Of a DNA stretch of 8,766 bases, positions 1-6,604 are shown piece by piece. Origin of the DNA: Acidimicrobiales bacterium (GTDB taxonomy: Bacteria; Actinomycetota; Acidimicrobiia; Acidimicrobiales; Ilumatobacteraceae); assembly GCA_030830415.1 (NCBI GenBank), contig JAURNB010000182.1, forward strand, positions 1-8,766, given 5' to 3'. Position 1 is the stretch's first letter. Each line of letters starts with the position of its first letter. Position numbers and translations under genes: made by a program. The notes beneath the pieces were generated by a model. That model was given only the letters and a program-made list of their open reading frames with translations, was not told the DNA's origin and made no database searches.

Positions 1-905
1 GCCGCACCACCCTGCATCAGTTGCTCTACTGTGCCCACCACACCGAGCACCAAGAAGTACGCAACAGTTGCGGGGTTCACTTGTAATTCATTGAGCCCAG
101 TGAGTTCGCGGTAACGAGCGCAAAACCCTTCAATGCCATCATCGCCAAGAAGGTCGGGAGGTGAAGCTTGCGACACTGCTTTGAAATAGCCAATGTCTTC
201 ACGCGGGTCACCAATTCCGGCAAGTTCCCAGTCGATGACCTCTATGTGCCCATCGGCTGTAACCATTACATTGGCGCATTGAAAGTCGCCGTGCATCAGC
301 ACAAGCGGCGCTGGTGGCGGGCGATGCGCATCGAGCCATTCGGCTACGTAATGAAATACAGGAAGTGACTCCACATGGTTGTTGCTCGCTTCGCGCCACG
401 AGTTAATGCGCTTGGTCATGTACGCATCCCAACTTGCTGGACGTTCCATGCTTGCCGGCAAAGCACTAATAGGAATGCTCTGATACGAAGCAATGGCTTC
501 TGCCAAGCGAACATTCAAACCTTCAATGGAGTTTCCTGCAGCAACGTATGGCAAAAACGAAGTGGACTGCGAAAACTCCATCACAATTGCCAATGTTCCA
601 AGGTCTTCACCAGTTGCATCGAAATACAACGCGTGAGGAGTGCGCACCCCCGCGTCACCAACGATGCGCAAGAGTTCATACTCTTGAACACGGCTGGTAT
701 ACAACAAGCTCTTGTCGGCTGGTGGGTCTCCACGTAAAACAAAAGTAGAGACGATGCCGTCGTGCGCAACATCGGCCCGGGCCAACAAGCGGCTATAGCC
801 ACCTGTCATGACCTCATACTTTTCAACCGAGACGTTTTTCCACGTTGGCTCTACCTTTTCAAAAAAGGCTTTCACCCGTTGCGGCATTTCCTCTAGATGA
901 AGCAC
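1..905 (-). CDS. APH-fold phosphotransferase, ACAD10/11-N-like (partial, 3' end outside window)
   Basis: The frame is open from a GTG at 905 to the left edge, giving 301 complete codons without a stop; the C-terminus lies outside the window. Kinase-like features in order are TGGYSRLLARA (residues 34-44), FVLRGDP (55-61), a probable helix Glu in VQEYELL (73-79), the catalytic loop HGDFQCAN (205-212, with D207 and N212) and the metal-binding DWE (225-227) in VIDWELAGIGDPREDIGY. FVLRGDP and the DWE-GDP-D pattern are typical of the ACAD10/ACAD11 N-terminal group, not of antibiotic kinases. Known relatives such as LvaA and the ACAD10/11 kinase domains phosphorylate hydroxyacyl-CoA compounds; that role here is inference. 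An in-frame TGA at 935-933 limits the start. GTG905 has a G-rich stretch 4 bases upstream; ATG887 is the alternative. The 58-base gap after the mutase suggests co-transcription. Confidence 0.85.
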   Translation of the reverse strand, partial: MLHLEEMPQRVKAFFEKVEPTWKNVSVEKYEVMTGGYSRLLARADVAHDGIVSTFVLRGDPPADKSLLYTSRVQEYELLRIVGDAGVRTPHALYFDATGEDLGTLAIVMEFSQSTSFLPYVAAGNSIEGLNVRLAEAIASYQSIPISALPASMERPASWDAYMTKRINSWREASNNHVESLPVFHYVAEWLDAHRPPPAPLVLMHGDFQCANVMVTADGHIEVIDWELAGIGDPREDIGYFKAVSQASPPDLLGDDGIEGFCARYRELTGLNELQVNPATVAYFLVLGVVGTVEQLMQGGA

Positions 906-963
906 GATTCCCCCAATCGATACTGCGGTTCCTCAACACCAACGTGGTGTAGTCGTTACCTTC

Positions 964-2613
964 TTAGATAGTAGGCACTTCAACATGGCGCCCGAACACG
1001 TTCGCCATGGTGTTCATCATTTCGCCCAAAGTTGCATATGCCTTTGAAGCTTCGATGAGTGTGGGCATGAGATTGACCGACGGATCGGCTGCTTCTGTTG
1101 CCAACTTTGCCAAAACAGCATCGACAGCAGCCTGATTGCGATCGTGCTTCACCACATCGAGGCGCTTCAATTGACGCGCTTCATCTTCATTGGTGATTTG
1201 CAAAATGTCGAGGCTGTCGTCTTCGTTGCCCTCTTTGAATTTGCTCACGCCAACAATGGTGCGACGCCCTTGGTTAAAAGCACGCTCAAGTTCGTAAGCC
1301 GAGTCGGCAATGCGACCCTGGAACCAGTTTTCTTCAATTCCGCGAATGCAACCTTCCAAGATGGAACCCTCGCCAAGTTTGTCGAGGTGAGCAAAAATCT
1401 CTTCTGCCTGACGTTCCATTTCATCGGTGAGTTCTTCAACGAACCATGAACCACCAAGTGGGTCGGCCACATGGGTGACGTTGGTTTCAAAGGCAATGAC
1501 TTGCTGTGTGCGCAATGCAATACGAGCGGTCTTTTCTGTGGGCAATGCAAGTGCTTCGTCCATTGAGTTGGTGTGCAAGCTCTGCGTGCCACCCAAAACT
1601 CCGGCAAGAGCTTCAATTGCTGTACGTACGATGTTGACCTCTGGCTGCTGAGCAGTGAGCGACACACCTGCTGTTTGCGTATGGAAACGCAATTGCATGG
1701 AGCGGTCGAGCTTGGCGCCATAACGCTCTTTCAACCAACGTGCCCAAATGCGACGAGCAGCGCGGTACTTCGCAATTTCTTCGAAGAAGTCGATGTGTGC
1801 GTTGAAGAAGAACGACAAACGCGGTGCGAATGAATCGATGGGCAAGCCAGCTTGCAAGGCGAGTTCTACGTAAGCAAAACCGTTGGCAATAGTAAATGCC
1901 AATTCCTCGGCGGCGGTAGAGCCCGCTTCGCGAATGTGGTAACCCGAGATGGAGATGGAGTGCCACTTTGGCATTTCATTGGCAGTGAAGGCGATGGTGT
2001 CGCGCACCAAACGCATGCTCTGACGTGGAGGGAACACAAATTCTTTTTGTGCTTGGTATTCCTTCAAAATGTCGTTCTGCAAGGTGCCGCCAACGCGGGC
2101 ACGGTTGACACCAGCTTTTTCAGCCTGCGCAATGAACATGGCGAAAATAACTGCAGCTGGCGAGTTGATGGTCATTGACGTGGTGATCTGTGACAGATCG
2201 ATGCCCGAGTAGAGGTCTTCCATGTCGGCCAAGGTGTCGATAGCTACGCCACAACGACCCACTTCGCCTTCCGACATTTCGTCGTCGGAGTCGAGGCCCA
2301 ACAATGTGGGCATGTCGAATGCAGTGGAGAGTCCGTCGCCACCCGACTTGATGATTTCCTTAAAGCGCCAGTTGGTGTCTTCGGCAGTACCGAAACCAGC
2401 GAACATACGCATGGTCCACAACTTTGAGCGATACATCGACGCATACGGCCCACGGGTGTACGGGTACACGCCAGGGTGTTCGGCATCTTCTGGCCCGTAC
2501 ACAGGCTTGATGGGAATACCCGACATCGTGGTGTATTCGCCCTCACGCAATTTCGATGCCTCAAAGGCCTCGCTCCATTCTTGGCGCGGTGAGATTTTCT
2601 TGGCATCGGTCAT
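964..2613 (-). CDS. icmA: Acyl-CoA mutase large subunit, isobutyryl-CoA mutase type (B12-dependent)
   Basis: This 549-residue protein has the TIM-barrel catalytic domain of the methylmalonyl-CoA mutase family, covering TRGPYASMY (53-61), TLQNDILKEY (177-186), SISISGYH (219-226) and SLHTN. It stops after the barrel, so the C-terminal B12-binding domain must come from a separate small subunit, which is absent from this window. By ungapped alignment to Propionibacterium MutB (constant offset 18), Tyr89 is replaced by F71 and Arg207 by Q189, while His244 is kept as H226. Phe plus Gln at these sites is the known signature of isobutyryl-CoA mutase (Phe80 and Gln198 in Streptomyces IcmA), which interconverts isobutyryl-CoA and n-butyryl-CoA by a radical mechanism. 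Methylmalonyl-CoA mutase is therefore unlikely, but a related branched acyl-CoA substrate remains possible. ATG2613 is chosen over ATG2655 because AAGGA sits 6 bases upstream. Confidence 0.9.
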   Translation of the reverse strand: MTDAKKISPRQEWSEAFEASKLREGEYTTMSGIPIKPVYGPEDAEHPGVYPYTRGPYASMYRSKLWTMRMFAGFGTAEDTNWRFKEIIKSGGDGLSTAFDMPTLLGLDSDDEMSEGEVGRCGVAIDTLADMEDLYSGIDLSQITTSMTINSPAAVIFAMFIAQAEKAGVNRARVGGTLQNDILKEYQAQKEFVFPPRQSMRLVRDTIAFTANEMPKWHSISISGYHIREAGSTAAEELAFTIANGFAYVELALQAGLPIDSFAPRLSFFFNAHIDFFEEIAKYRAARRIWARWLKERYGAKLDRSMQLRFHTQTAGVSLTAQQPEVNIVRTAIEALAGVLGGTQSLHTNSMDEALALPTEKTARIALRTQQVIAFETNVTHVADPLGGSWFVEELTDEMERQAEEIFAHLDKLGEGSILEGCIRGIEENWFQGRIADSAYELERAFNQGRRTIVGVSKFKEGNEDDSLDILQITNEDEARQLKRLDVVKHDRNQAAVDAVLAKLATEAADPSVNLMPTLIEASKAYATLGEMMNTMANVFGRHVEVPTI

Positions 2614-2619
2614 GTGGGG

Positions 2620-2625
2620 TCCTTC
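2620..2625 (-). promoter_or_regulatory. Ribosome binding site deciding the mutase start
   Basis: GAAGGA lies 6 bases before ATG2613. An in-frame ATG at 2655 would add 14 residues, but the added peptide has no family similarity that I recognise. Confidence 0.75.
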
Positions 2626-2668
2626 ACTTGAGAATCGTTCTGGCATCAACCCCATGGGCGATGACCAC

Positions 2669-2675
2669 TAGTCTA
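2669..2675. promoter_or_regulatory. Candidate bidirectional -10 element between mutase and nitroreductase
   Basis: TAGTCTA reads as TAGTCT on the plus strand (2669-2674) and as TAGACT on the minus strand (2675-2670). Both fit the actinobacterial TANNNT -10 pattern. The plus-strand element ends 7 bases before the A of the nitroreductase ATG, the spacing expected for a leaderless mRNA. On the minus strand, transcription would begin near 2663 and give the mutase a leader of about 50 bases. No -35 element is evident on the plus strand. The short motif makes this a suggestion, not proof. Confidence 0.4.
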
Positions 2676-2681
2676 AATCCT

Positions 2682-3338
2682 ATGGGATTTACCTTCAATT
2701 TGGACCAGACAGACCACCTCCTTTCCACCACCCGGGCCGTGCGCAAGCGCCTCGACCTCACCCGGCCCGTTCCACGGGAGTTGCTCATCGACTGCGTGCG
2801 TCTCGCCGCACAAGCTCCTGCTGGCTCAAACTTGCAAAAGTGGCGCTGGATGGTGGTCGATGACCCCGATCTGAAGATGGGTCTTGCCGATATCTATCGC
2901 AAGGCGTACCTCCCCTACATCGAGATGCAGCGCAACCAAGTAGAAAAAAAGGGTCGTACCGATGCCGACGGCATTATGGAATCTGCCGACTACCTCGCCA
3001 CCATTTTAGAGAAGGTTCCTGCGCTCCTCATTCCTATTGGCCTCGATCGCCTGCCTGCCAACGCCGACGTTCAGGCACAAACGGGCTACTACGGCTCACT
3101 ACTTCCCGCCGTGTGGAGCTTCATGCTTGCAGCTCGCTCGCGTGGCCTTGGCACTGCGTACACCACCTTGCACTTGAAGTACGAACAAGAAGCAGCACAG
3201 TTGCTCGGCTTGCCCGACACTGTTACGCAGCTTGCGCTCATTCCTGTTGCGTATTACACCGGTGAAGATTTCAAGGTGGGCAAGCGCCGCCCTGCTGAAG
3301 AAATCACCTACTTCAACAGCTGGAAGTCGACACTCTGA
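2682..3338 (+). CDS. Nitroreductase-family FMN flavoprotein
   Basis: This 218-residue protein has the one-domain nitroreductase layout. An N-terminal STTRAVRKRLDL (15-26) supplies Arg/Lys residues expected to contact the FMN phosphate. APAGSNLQKWRW (45-56) matches the family pattern APSGxNxQPW with a changed Pro, and AARSRGLGTAYTT (150-162) carries the conserved GLG loop near the flavin. Members reduce nitro, quinone, enone or iodinated substrates with NAD(P)H, usually as dimers; the substrate here cannot be read from sequence. ATG2682 is chosen because homology-like sequence begins there. The frame stays open upstream to 2556, but that part lies opposite the mutase start region and has low-complexity, unconvincing sequence. 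No Shine-Dalgarno is present, and a -10-like TAGTCT 7 bases upstream suggests leaderless translation. The transporter follows 17 bases after the stop. Confidence 0.88.
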   Translation: MGFTFNLDQTDHLLSTTRAVRKRLDLTRPVPRELLIDCVRLAAQAPAGSNLQKWRWMVVDDPDLKMGLADIYRKAYLPYIEMQRNQVEKKGRTDADGIMESADYLATILEKVPALLIPIGLDRLPANADVQAQTGYYGSLLPAVWSFMLAARSRGLGTAYTTLHLKYEQEAAQLLGLPDTVTQLALIPVAYYTGEDFKVGKRRPAEEITYFNSWKSTL

Positions 3339-3355
3339 GTTCTCCCGACCCACGT

Positions 3356-4240
3356 ATGCGCTCGGGCCTCATTGCCGGAGTGAGCGCATACGTCATGTGG
3401 GGGCTCCTCACGATCTATTGGAAGAACCTTCACGGGTTCCCGCCGTTTGAACTCATCGGTTGGCGCATTTTTGCCAGTTTCTGCGTGCTCGCCCCGCTCG
3501 TCATTTGGCACAAGCGCCTACGCATCATTATCAGCGCCATGCGTTCGAAGGAAATGGGTTGGCGCCTTTTCGCCGCGAGCATTTTGGTCACGGTGAACTG
3601 GAGTTCGTACGTGTGGGCCGTTGCTCACGACCACGTCATTGAAACTGCACTTGGCTACTTCATGGCGCCACTGTGCACCATGTGGCTTGGTGTGGCTGTC
3701 TTGAAAGAGAAACTCAACACTGCTCAAAAAGTAACCATCTCGCTCGCTGTTGCTGCCATCGCAATACTCACTGTTGGTTACGGGCGCGTGCCGTACATTG
3801 CATTGCTCATTGCCGGTTCGTGGTCGCTTTACGGGTTACTCAAAAAACAAATTCCACTCAAGTCAATTGAAAGCTTGTCTGGTGAGATGATGTTTCTCTT
3901 TTTGCCTGCAATAGTTCTGATGATCACTCAAGGTGGCAGCAGCGACAGCGCAATGCAAAATGCTTCAACGTGGCAATGGGTGCTCATTGCTGGCACCGGC
4001 ATCATTACCGTTATTCCACTGTGGATCTTTGGTTATGCAGCACAGCACGTACCGCTCACGGTTTTGGGCCCGTTGCAATACTCTGTTCCCACCATCAACT
4101 TTTTACTTGGATGGTTGGCATATCACGAAGAACTCGATGCGACGCGCATCATTGGGTTCAGCCTGATTTGGGTTGCACTTGCTGTACTTGCAACCGATAC
4201 TGCTCGCAGAGCGCAACGCTCACGAGCTTTAGTTCATTAA
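3356..4240 (+). CDS. rarD: RarD/EamA-family membrane transporter
   Basis: The 294-residue protein has about ten hydrophobic helices (roughly 5-22, 33-51, 70-88, 98-117, 125-141, 147-163, 177-192, 207-226, 233-254 and 265-280), the drug/metabolite transporter plan. Motifs match E. coli RarD closely by eye: AYVMWGLLTIYWK (11-23), VNWSSYVWAV (80-89), ETALGYFMAPL (96-106), LGPLQYSVPT (237-246) and FSLIWVALAV (268-277). The C-terminal tail is basic, as expected for a cytoplasmic end. RarD was named from a chloramphenicol-sensitivity phenotype; its natural substrate is not settled, so a metabolite exporter is the safest description. ATG3356 is the only good start in the 17-base gap after the nitroreductase. 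There is no clear Shine-Dalgarno, so translation may be coupled to the upstream gene. The stop faces the thiolase stop 4 bases away. Confidence 0.9.
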   Translation: MRSGLIAGVSAYVMWGLLTIYWKNLHGFPPFELIGWRIFASFCVLAPLVIWHKRLRIIISAMRSKEMGWRLFAASILVTVNWSSYVWAVAHDHVIETALGYFMAPLCTMWLGVAVLKEKLNTAQKVTISLAVAAIAILTVGYGRVPYIALLIAGSWSLYGLLKKQIPLKSIESLSGEMMFLFLPAIVLMITQGGSSDSAMQNASTWQWVLIAGTGIITVIPLWIFGYAAQHVPLTVLGPLQYSVPTINFLLGWLAYHEELDATRIIGFSLIWVALAVLATDTARRAQRSRALVH

Positions 4241-4244
4241 TTGA

Positions 4245-5390
4245 CTATCGCGACAACACGGTGCATGCACTGATGCCAGGGGCACCGTACACGTGTGTGA
4301 AAGCAGTCTTAATGGGCTTTGGCACCTGGTGAGCACCAGCATCTTCACGCAACTGCAAAGCACTTTCGTACACCTGACGCAAGCCAGATGCACCAACAGG
4401 CTCGCCGTTGGCGAGGCAGCCACCGTCGGTGTTGATAGGCAAGCGACCATCGAGATTGGTTGCACCACTCTGGATGAGGTCTTCTTGCTCACCGTCTTCA
4501 CAGAAACCGCATTCGGCCATGTGCATGATTTCTGCACCGCTCTCGGTGTCTTGAACCTGAGCGATGTCCATTTCACTTGGCGACATGCCAGCCATTTTGA
4601 ATGCTGCTGCAGCTGCACCTACTGATGGGCTGTTGCCACGATCTGGAGACAACCATGAGTTGAACACTTCGAAGCTGCCAAATGGGCGGCTACGCAATAC
4701 TGCTGAACGCAAGTACACAGGCTTCTTTTGGAACTTCTTGGCAATGTCGCCGCGAGCCAGAATAAGCGCAACGCCACCTTCACCAGGAGAGCAGAACATG
4801 TACTGCGTGAGTGGGTTCGACAACATGAGTGCGTTGAGCACTTCATCTTCGGTCATTGGCTTACGACGCCATGCGTTTTCATTCAACGAACCATTGTGGA
4901 AGTTCTTTACTGCAACTTTTGCCAGCGTTGAAGCCGAGATGCCGTATTGGTCCATGTAGCGCTGAATCTTCATGCCGAAAAACTGTGTGGTGAGCATGAG
5001 GCCGGTATCGCCGTACCACTTGCCCAAACCGAAGTCGGCTGGATCTGGGTCGAAGGCACCCTTAGGGTGCTTGTCGAAACCAATTGCCATGCATACATCG
5101 GCAGCACCTGCGTTGATGGCGTTGTATGCGCTGATGAGCGCACTACCACCGGTTGCACAACCGTTAGCGACGTTAATGAAAGGCAAGCCAGTGAGGCCAA
5201 GAGCCGACACCATGGTGTCGGCGTTACCTGCAGCAGAAGAACCACCAAAGGCGTAGTTCACATCGCTCCAGTCGCAACCCGCATCTTTCAATGCTGCGCG
5301 AGCTGCGTATGCGCCCTGCTCCATGCCGGTGTTGTCGTGGCGCCCAAAGGGGTGCATTCCAATTCCGATAATTGCTACATCTTCTGCCAT
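4245..5390 (-). CDS. Thiolase-superfamily protein (SCP-x/Ltp type) lacking the canonical His
   Basis: This 381-residue protein has the thiolase fold seen in lipid-transfer-protein/SCP-x enzymes. It begins MAEDVAIIGIGMHPFG, carries the nucleophile motif NGCATGGSA (C78), and ends in THVYGAPG (365-372). The SCP-x HDCF loop reads QDTE (280-283), and the usual GHPxGASG reads GEPVGASG, with Glu330 where the catalytic His normally sits. C78 and H366 remain. Ordinary thiolytic cleavage is therefore doubtful; a retro-aldol or acyl-transfer reaction, as in the altered site of Ltp2, is possible but unproven. The DUF35 gene lies 28 bases upstream on the same strand, and thiolase-DUF35 pairs commonly form complexes. 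ATG5390 has GAAAGG 7 bases upstream and is preferred to an in-frame TTG at 5405 that overlaps that site. Confidence 0.9.
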   Translation of the reverse strand: MAEDVAIIGIGMHPFGRHDNTGMEQGAYAARAALKDAGCDWSDVNYAFGGSSAAGNADTMVSALGLTGLPFINVANGCATGGSALISAYNAINAGAADVCMAIGFDKHPKGAFDPDPADFGLGKWYGDTGLMLTTQFFGMKIQRYMDQYGISASTLAKVAVKNFHNGSLNENAWRRKPMTEDEVLNALMLSNPLTQYMFCSPGEGGVALILARGDIAKKFQKKPVYLRSAVLRSRPFGSFEVFNSWLSPDRGNSPSVGAAAAAFKMAGMSPSEMDIAQVQDTESGAEIMHMAECGFCEDGEQEDLIQSGATNLDGRLPINTDGGCLANGEPVGASGLRQVYESALQLREDAGAHQVPKPIKTAFTHVYGAPGISACTVLSR

Positions 5391-5397
5391 GGTTTTG

Positions 5398-5403
5398 CCT
5401 TTC
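5398..5403 (-). promoter_or_regulatory. Ribosome binding site deciding the thiolase start
   Basis: GAAAGG with a 7-base spacer to ATG5390. The alternative TTG at 5405-5403 shares its last base with this site, so the ATG is favoured. Confidence 0.65.
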
Positions 5404-5418
5404 AATAAAACTTTCTTG

Positions 5419-5850
5419 TTATTTCTTTACTGGTGCGAATGCGTAGGTAACGAGTTCATTGCCATCGTCATCGGTGGTGAAAGGAATGATGACCAATTCC
5501 ATGTCCATGCCAATTTTAAGTTCACTTGCTTCTGCCGTGGTGAGACGTGACTCCACAATGACTTCGTCGGCAAGTTGAACGTAGCCAACGCCGTATGGCT
5601 TGAAGGTCTTAGGTGTTTCCTTGCCTGCATACGGAGGTGACTTGGGGAGGAAACCTTGAATGGTCCAGCTCCACAACTTGCCGATGCGTGGAAGCAAAAC
5701 ACGCTCACCATTTTGCGCCGCAGTTTTTGGGCAGGCGGTGGACTGCGGGAAAGTGGTCACACCGCTGTCGGGGTAATGAGTACCAATGAGTTGGGGTGCG
5801 TCAGACGGCCAGGTGAAAAGTTCTTCGGCCACGGGGATCTGCTTTGTCAT
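5419..5850 (-). CDS. DUF35 OB-fold protein with degenerate zinc ribbon, thiolase partner
   Basis: This 143-residue protein follows the DUF35 plan: an N-terminal helix with EELFTWPSDAPQLIG (9-23), a zinc-ribbon region, then an OB-fold from about residue 55 (KLWSWTIQGFLPK, YGVGYVQLADEVIVESRL). The ribbon normally has two Cys-x2-Cys pairs. Here the aligned positions appear as Y26, S29, C40 and T43, so only one cysteine remains and zinc binding is unlikely. Such proteins sit next to thiolase-like enzymes and bind them; in Ltp2/ChsH2 the DUF35 part is needed for activity. The downstream thiolase starts 28 bases after the stop. ATG5850 begins family-like sequence; an in-frame extension to 5937 would overlap the TetR gene and looks unrelated. 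The Shine-Dalgarno is weak, so translation may depend on upstream TetR translation, which ends 37 bases before. Confidence 0.88.
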   Translation of the reverse strand: MTKQIPVAEELFTWPSDAPQLIGTHYPDSGVTTFPQSTACPKTAAQNGERVLLPRIGKLWSWTIQGFLPKSPPYAGKETPKTFKPYGVGYVQLADEVIVESRLTTAEASELKIGMDMELVIIPFTTDDDGNELVTYAFAPVKK

Positions 5851-5887
5851 GCTTTTATCTTCGCACCTTTCGAGCCCCTCATGCGAT

Positions 5888-6580
5888 TCAGACTGCCAGC
5901 TGCGATTCACTTGGCCCGCGGCGTGGACGCACCACATAAGGCCCCGAGGCGAACACGGCGTTGCCGAGCATGAGTTTGAGGACCTCCACGGCCGCCCCGT
6001 GTCGGGCTGAGTCGTTAATGAGAGTCGAGAACCTCAAAAGGCCCGACAACAGCGCATTGAGCAGGTCTTGAAGCGCCTCGCGCGAGACCCCTGGACGGAT
6101 CTCGTTGTTCTTTTCCGCGTCGTCACACAACTTCTCGAGAAAGCCACTGGTGCGATGTCGCAATAACGAAGTGACCTGGCGCAGCTCGGGGTTTCTTTGC
6201 ACTTCAGAAGCCACGTCGACCACGAAGCCAGCGATGCTGGGGTCGTCGCGGTTAATACGCACCGAAATGTCGAGAATGCTGTTGAACCGTTCTACCAACG
6301 TGTCATGTTCGTTGATGGCATATTCAAATTCTGAATAAATGAAATCTTGCACGCCTTCGAACACTGCTGCATAGAGCTCTACCTTCGAAGGAAAGTAGTG
6401 GTAGATCGCACCAGTGGTAATGCCAGCAATTTCTGCAATCTGAGCATTGGTTGTTTTTTCATAACCATTTTCACCAAAGCAGCTACGAGCAGCAGCAAGT
6501 AAACGCACTCGCGTATCGACCGAGTCGACGGCACGCGGACGCCCTAATTTGCGCACCACTGTCTCGGTATTTTTCGTCAC
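5888..6580 (-). CDS. TetR-family transcriptional regulator
   Basis: This 230-residue protein has a TetR N-terminus: a basic arm KLGRPRAVDS (11-20), then helices from about residue 22 and the helix-turn-helix TTNAQIAEIAGITTGAIYHY (43-62), followed by FPSKVELY. Residues from about 80 form the helical ligand-binding and dimer part, which does not identify a ligand. TetR proteins usually repress nearby operons until an inducer, often a substrate or acyl-CoA, binds. The gene lies inside the five-gene set, 24 bases after the crotonase and 37 bases before the DUF35 gene. The start is GTG6580; there is no Shine-Dalgarno, but a -10-like TAGCAT ends 6 bases upstream, so it may also be made from its own leaderless mRNA. 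I found no convincing palindromic operator in the flanking gaps. Confidence 0.93.
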   Translation of the reverse strand: MTKNTETVVRKLGRPRAVDSVDTRVRLLAAARSCFGENGYEKTTNAQIAEIAGITTGAIYHYFPSKVELYAAVFEGVQDFIYSEFEYAINEHDTLVERFNSILDISVRINRDDPSIAGFVVDVASEVQRNPELRQVTSLLRHRTSGFLEKLCDDAEKNNEIRPGVSREALQDLLNALLSGLLRFSTLINDSARHGAAVEVLKLMLGNAVFASGPYVVRPRRGPSESQLAV

Positions 6581-6586
6581 AGCAAA

Positions 6587-6592
6587 ATGCTA
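6587..6592 (-). promoter_or_regulatory. Candidate internal leaderless promoter (-10) for the TetR gene
   Basis: TAGCAT on the minus strand fits TANNNT and is followed by 6 bases and then the GTG start. This is the spacing expected when transcription begins at the start codon. No Shine-Dalgarno is present, which agrees. No -35 element was identified. Confidence 0.35.
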
Positions 6593-6604
6593 TGCGAACG
6601 CTCC

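Noticed and set aside
375..737. Plus-strand open frame of 120 codons at the left end
   Set aside because: It lies opposite the phosphotransferase, whose catalytic loop and DWE motif establish the minus-strand frame as real.
1245..1721. Open frame of 158 codons in another frame inside the mutase
   Set aside because: Composition is Ser/Thr/Leu-rich with no motif, and the mutase frame contains unmistakable conserved residues across the same bases.
2556..2681. Upstream extension of the nitroreductase by 42 codons to a start at 2556
   Set aside because: It would overlap the mutase start region on the opposite strand, has no family-like sequence, and ATG2682 begins a normal nitroreductase N-terminus.
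3356..4240. Reading the RarD-like gene as an antibiotic-resistance determinant
   Set aside because: The name comes from a sensitivity phenotype in E. coli; the family is widespread in chromosomes and no resistance context is present.
4259..4287. Inverted repeat CGGTGC/GCACCG near the end of the thiolase, possible terminator
   Set aside because: The stem is only 6 base pairs with a long loop, has no T-run, and lies within coding sequence that explains the bases.
4947..5408. Open frame of 153 codons on the plus strand opposite the thiolase
   Set aside because: It mirrors the codon pattern of the real gene, shows no domain, and lies wholly opposite a well-supported thiolase.
5851..5937. N-terminal extension of the DUF35 protein by 29 residues
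   Set aside because: It overlaps the TetR 3' end, and the added residues do not resemble the family, whose sequence begins just after ATG5850.
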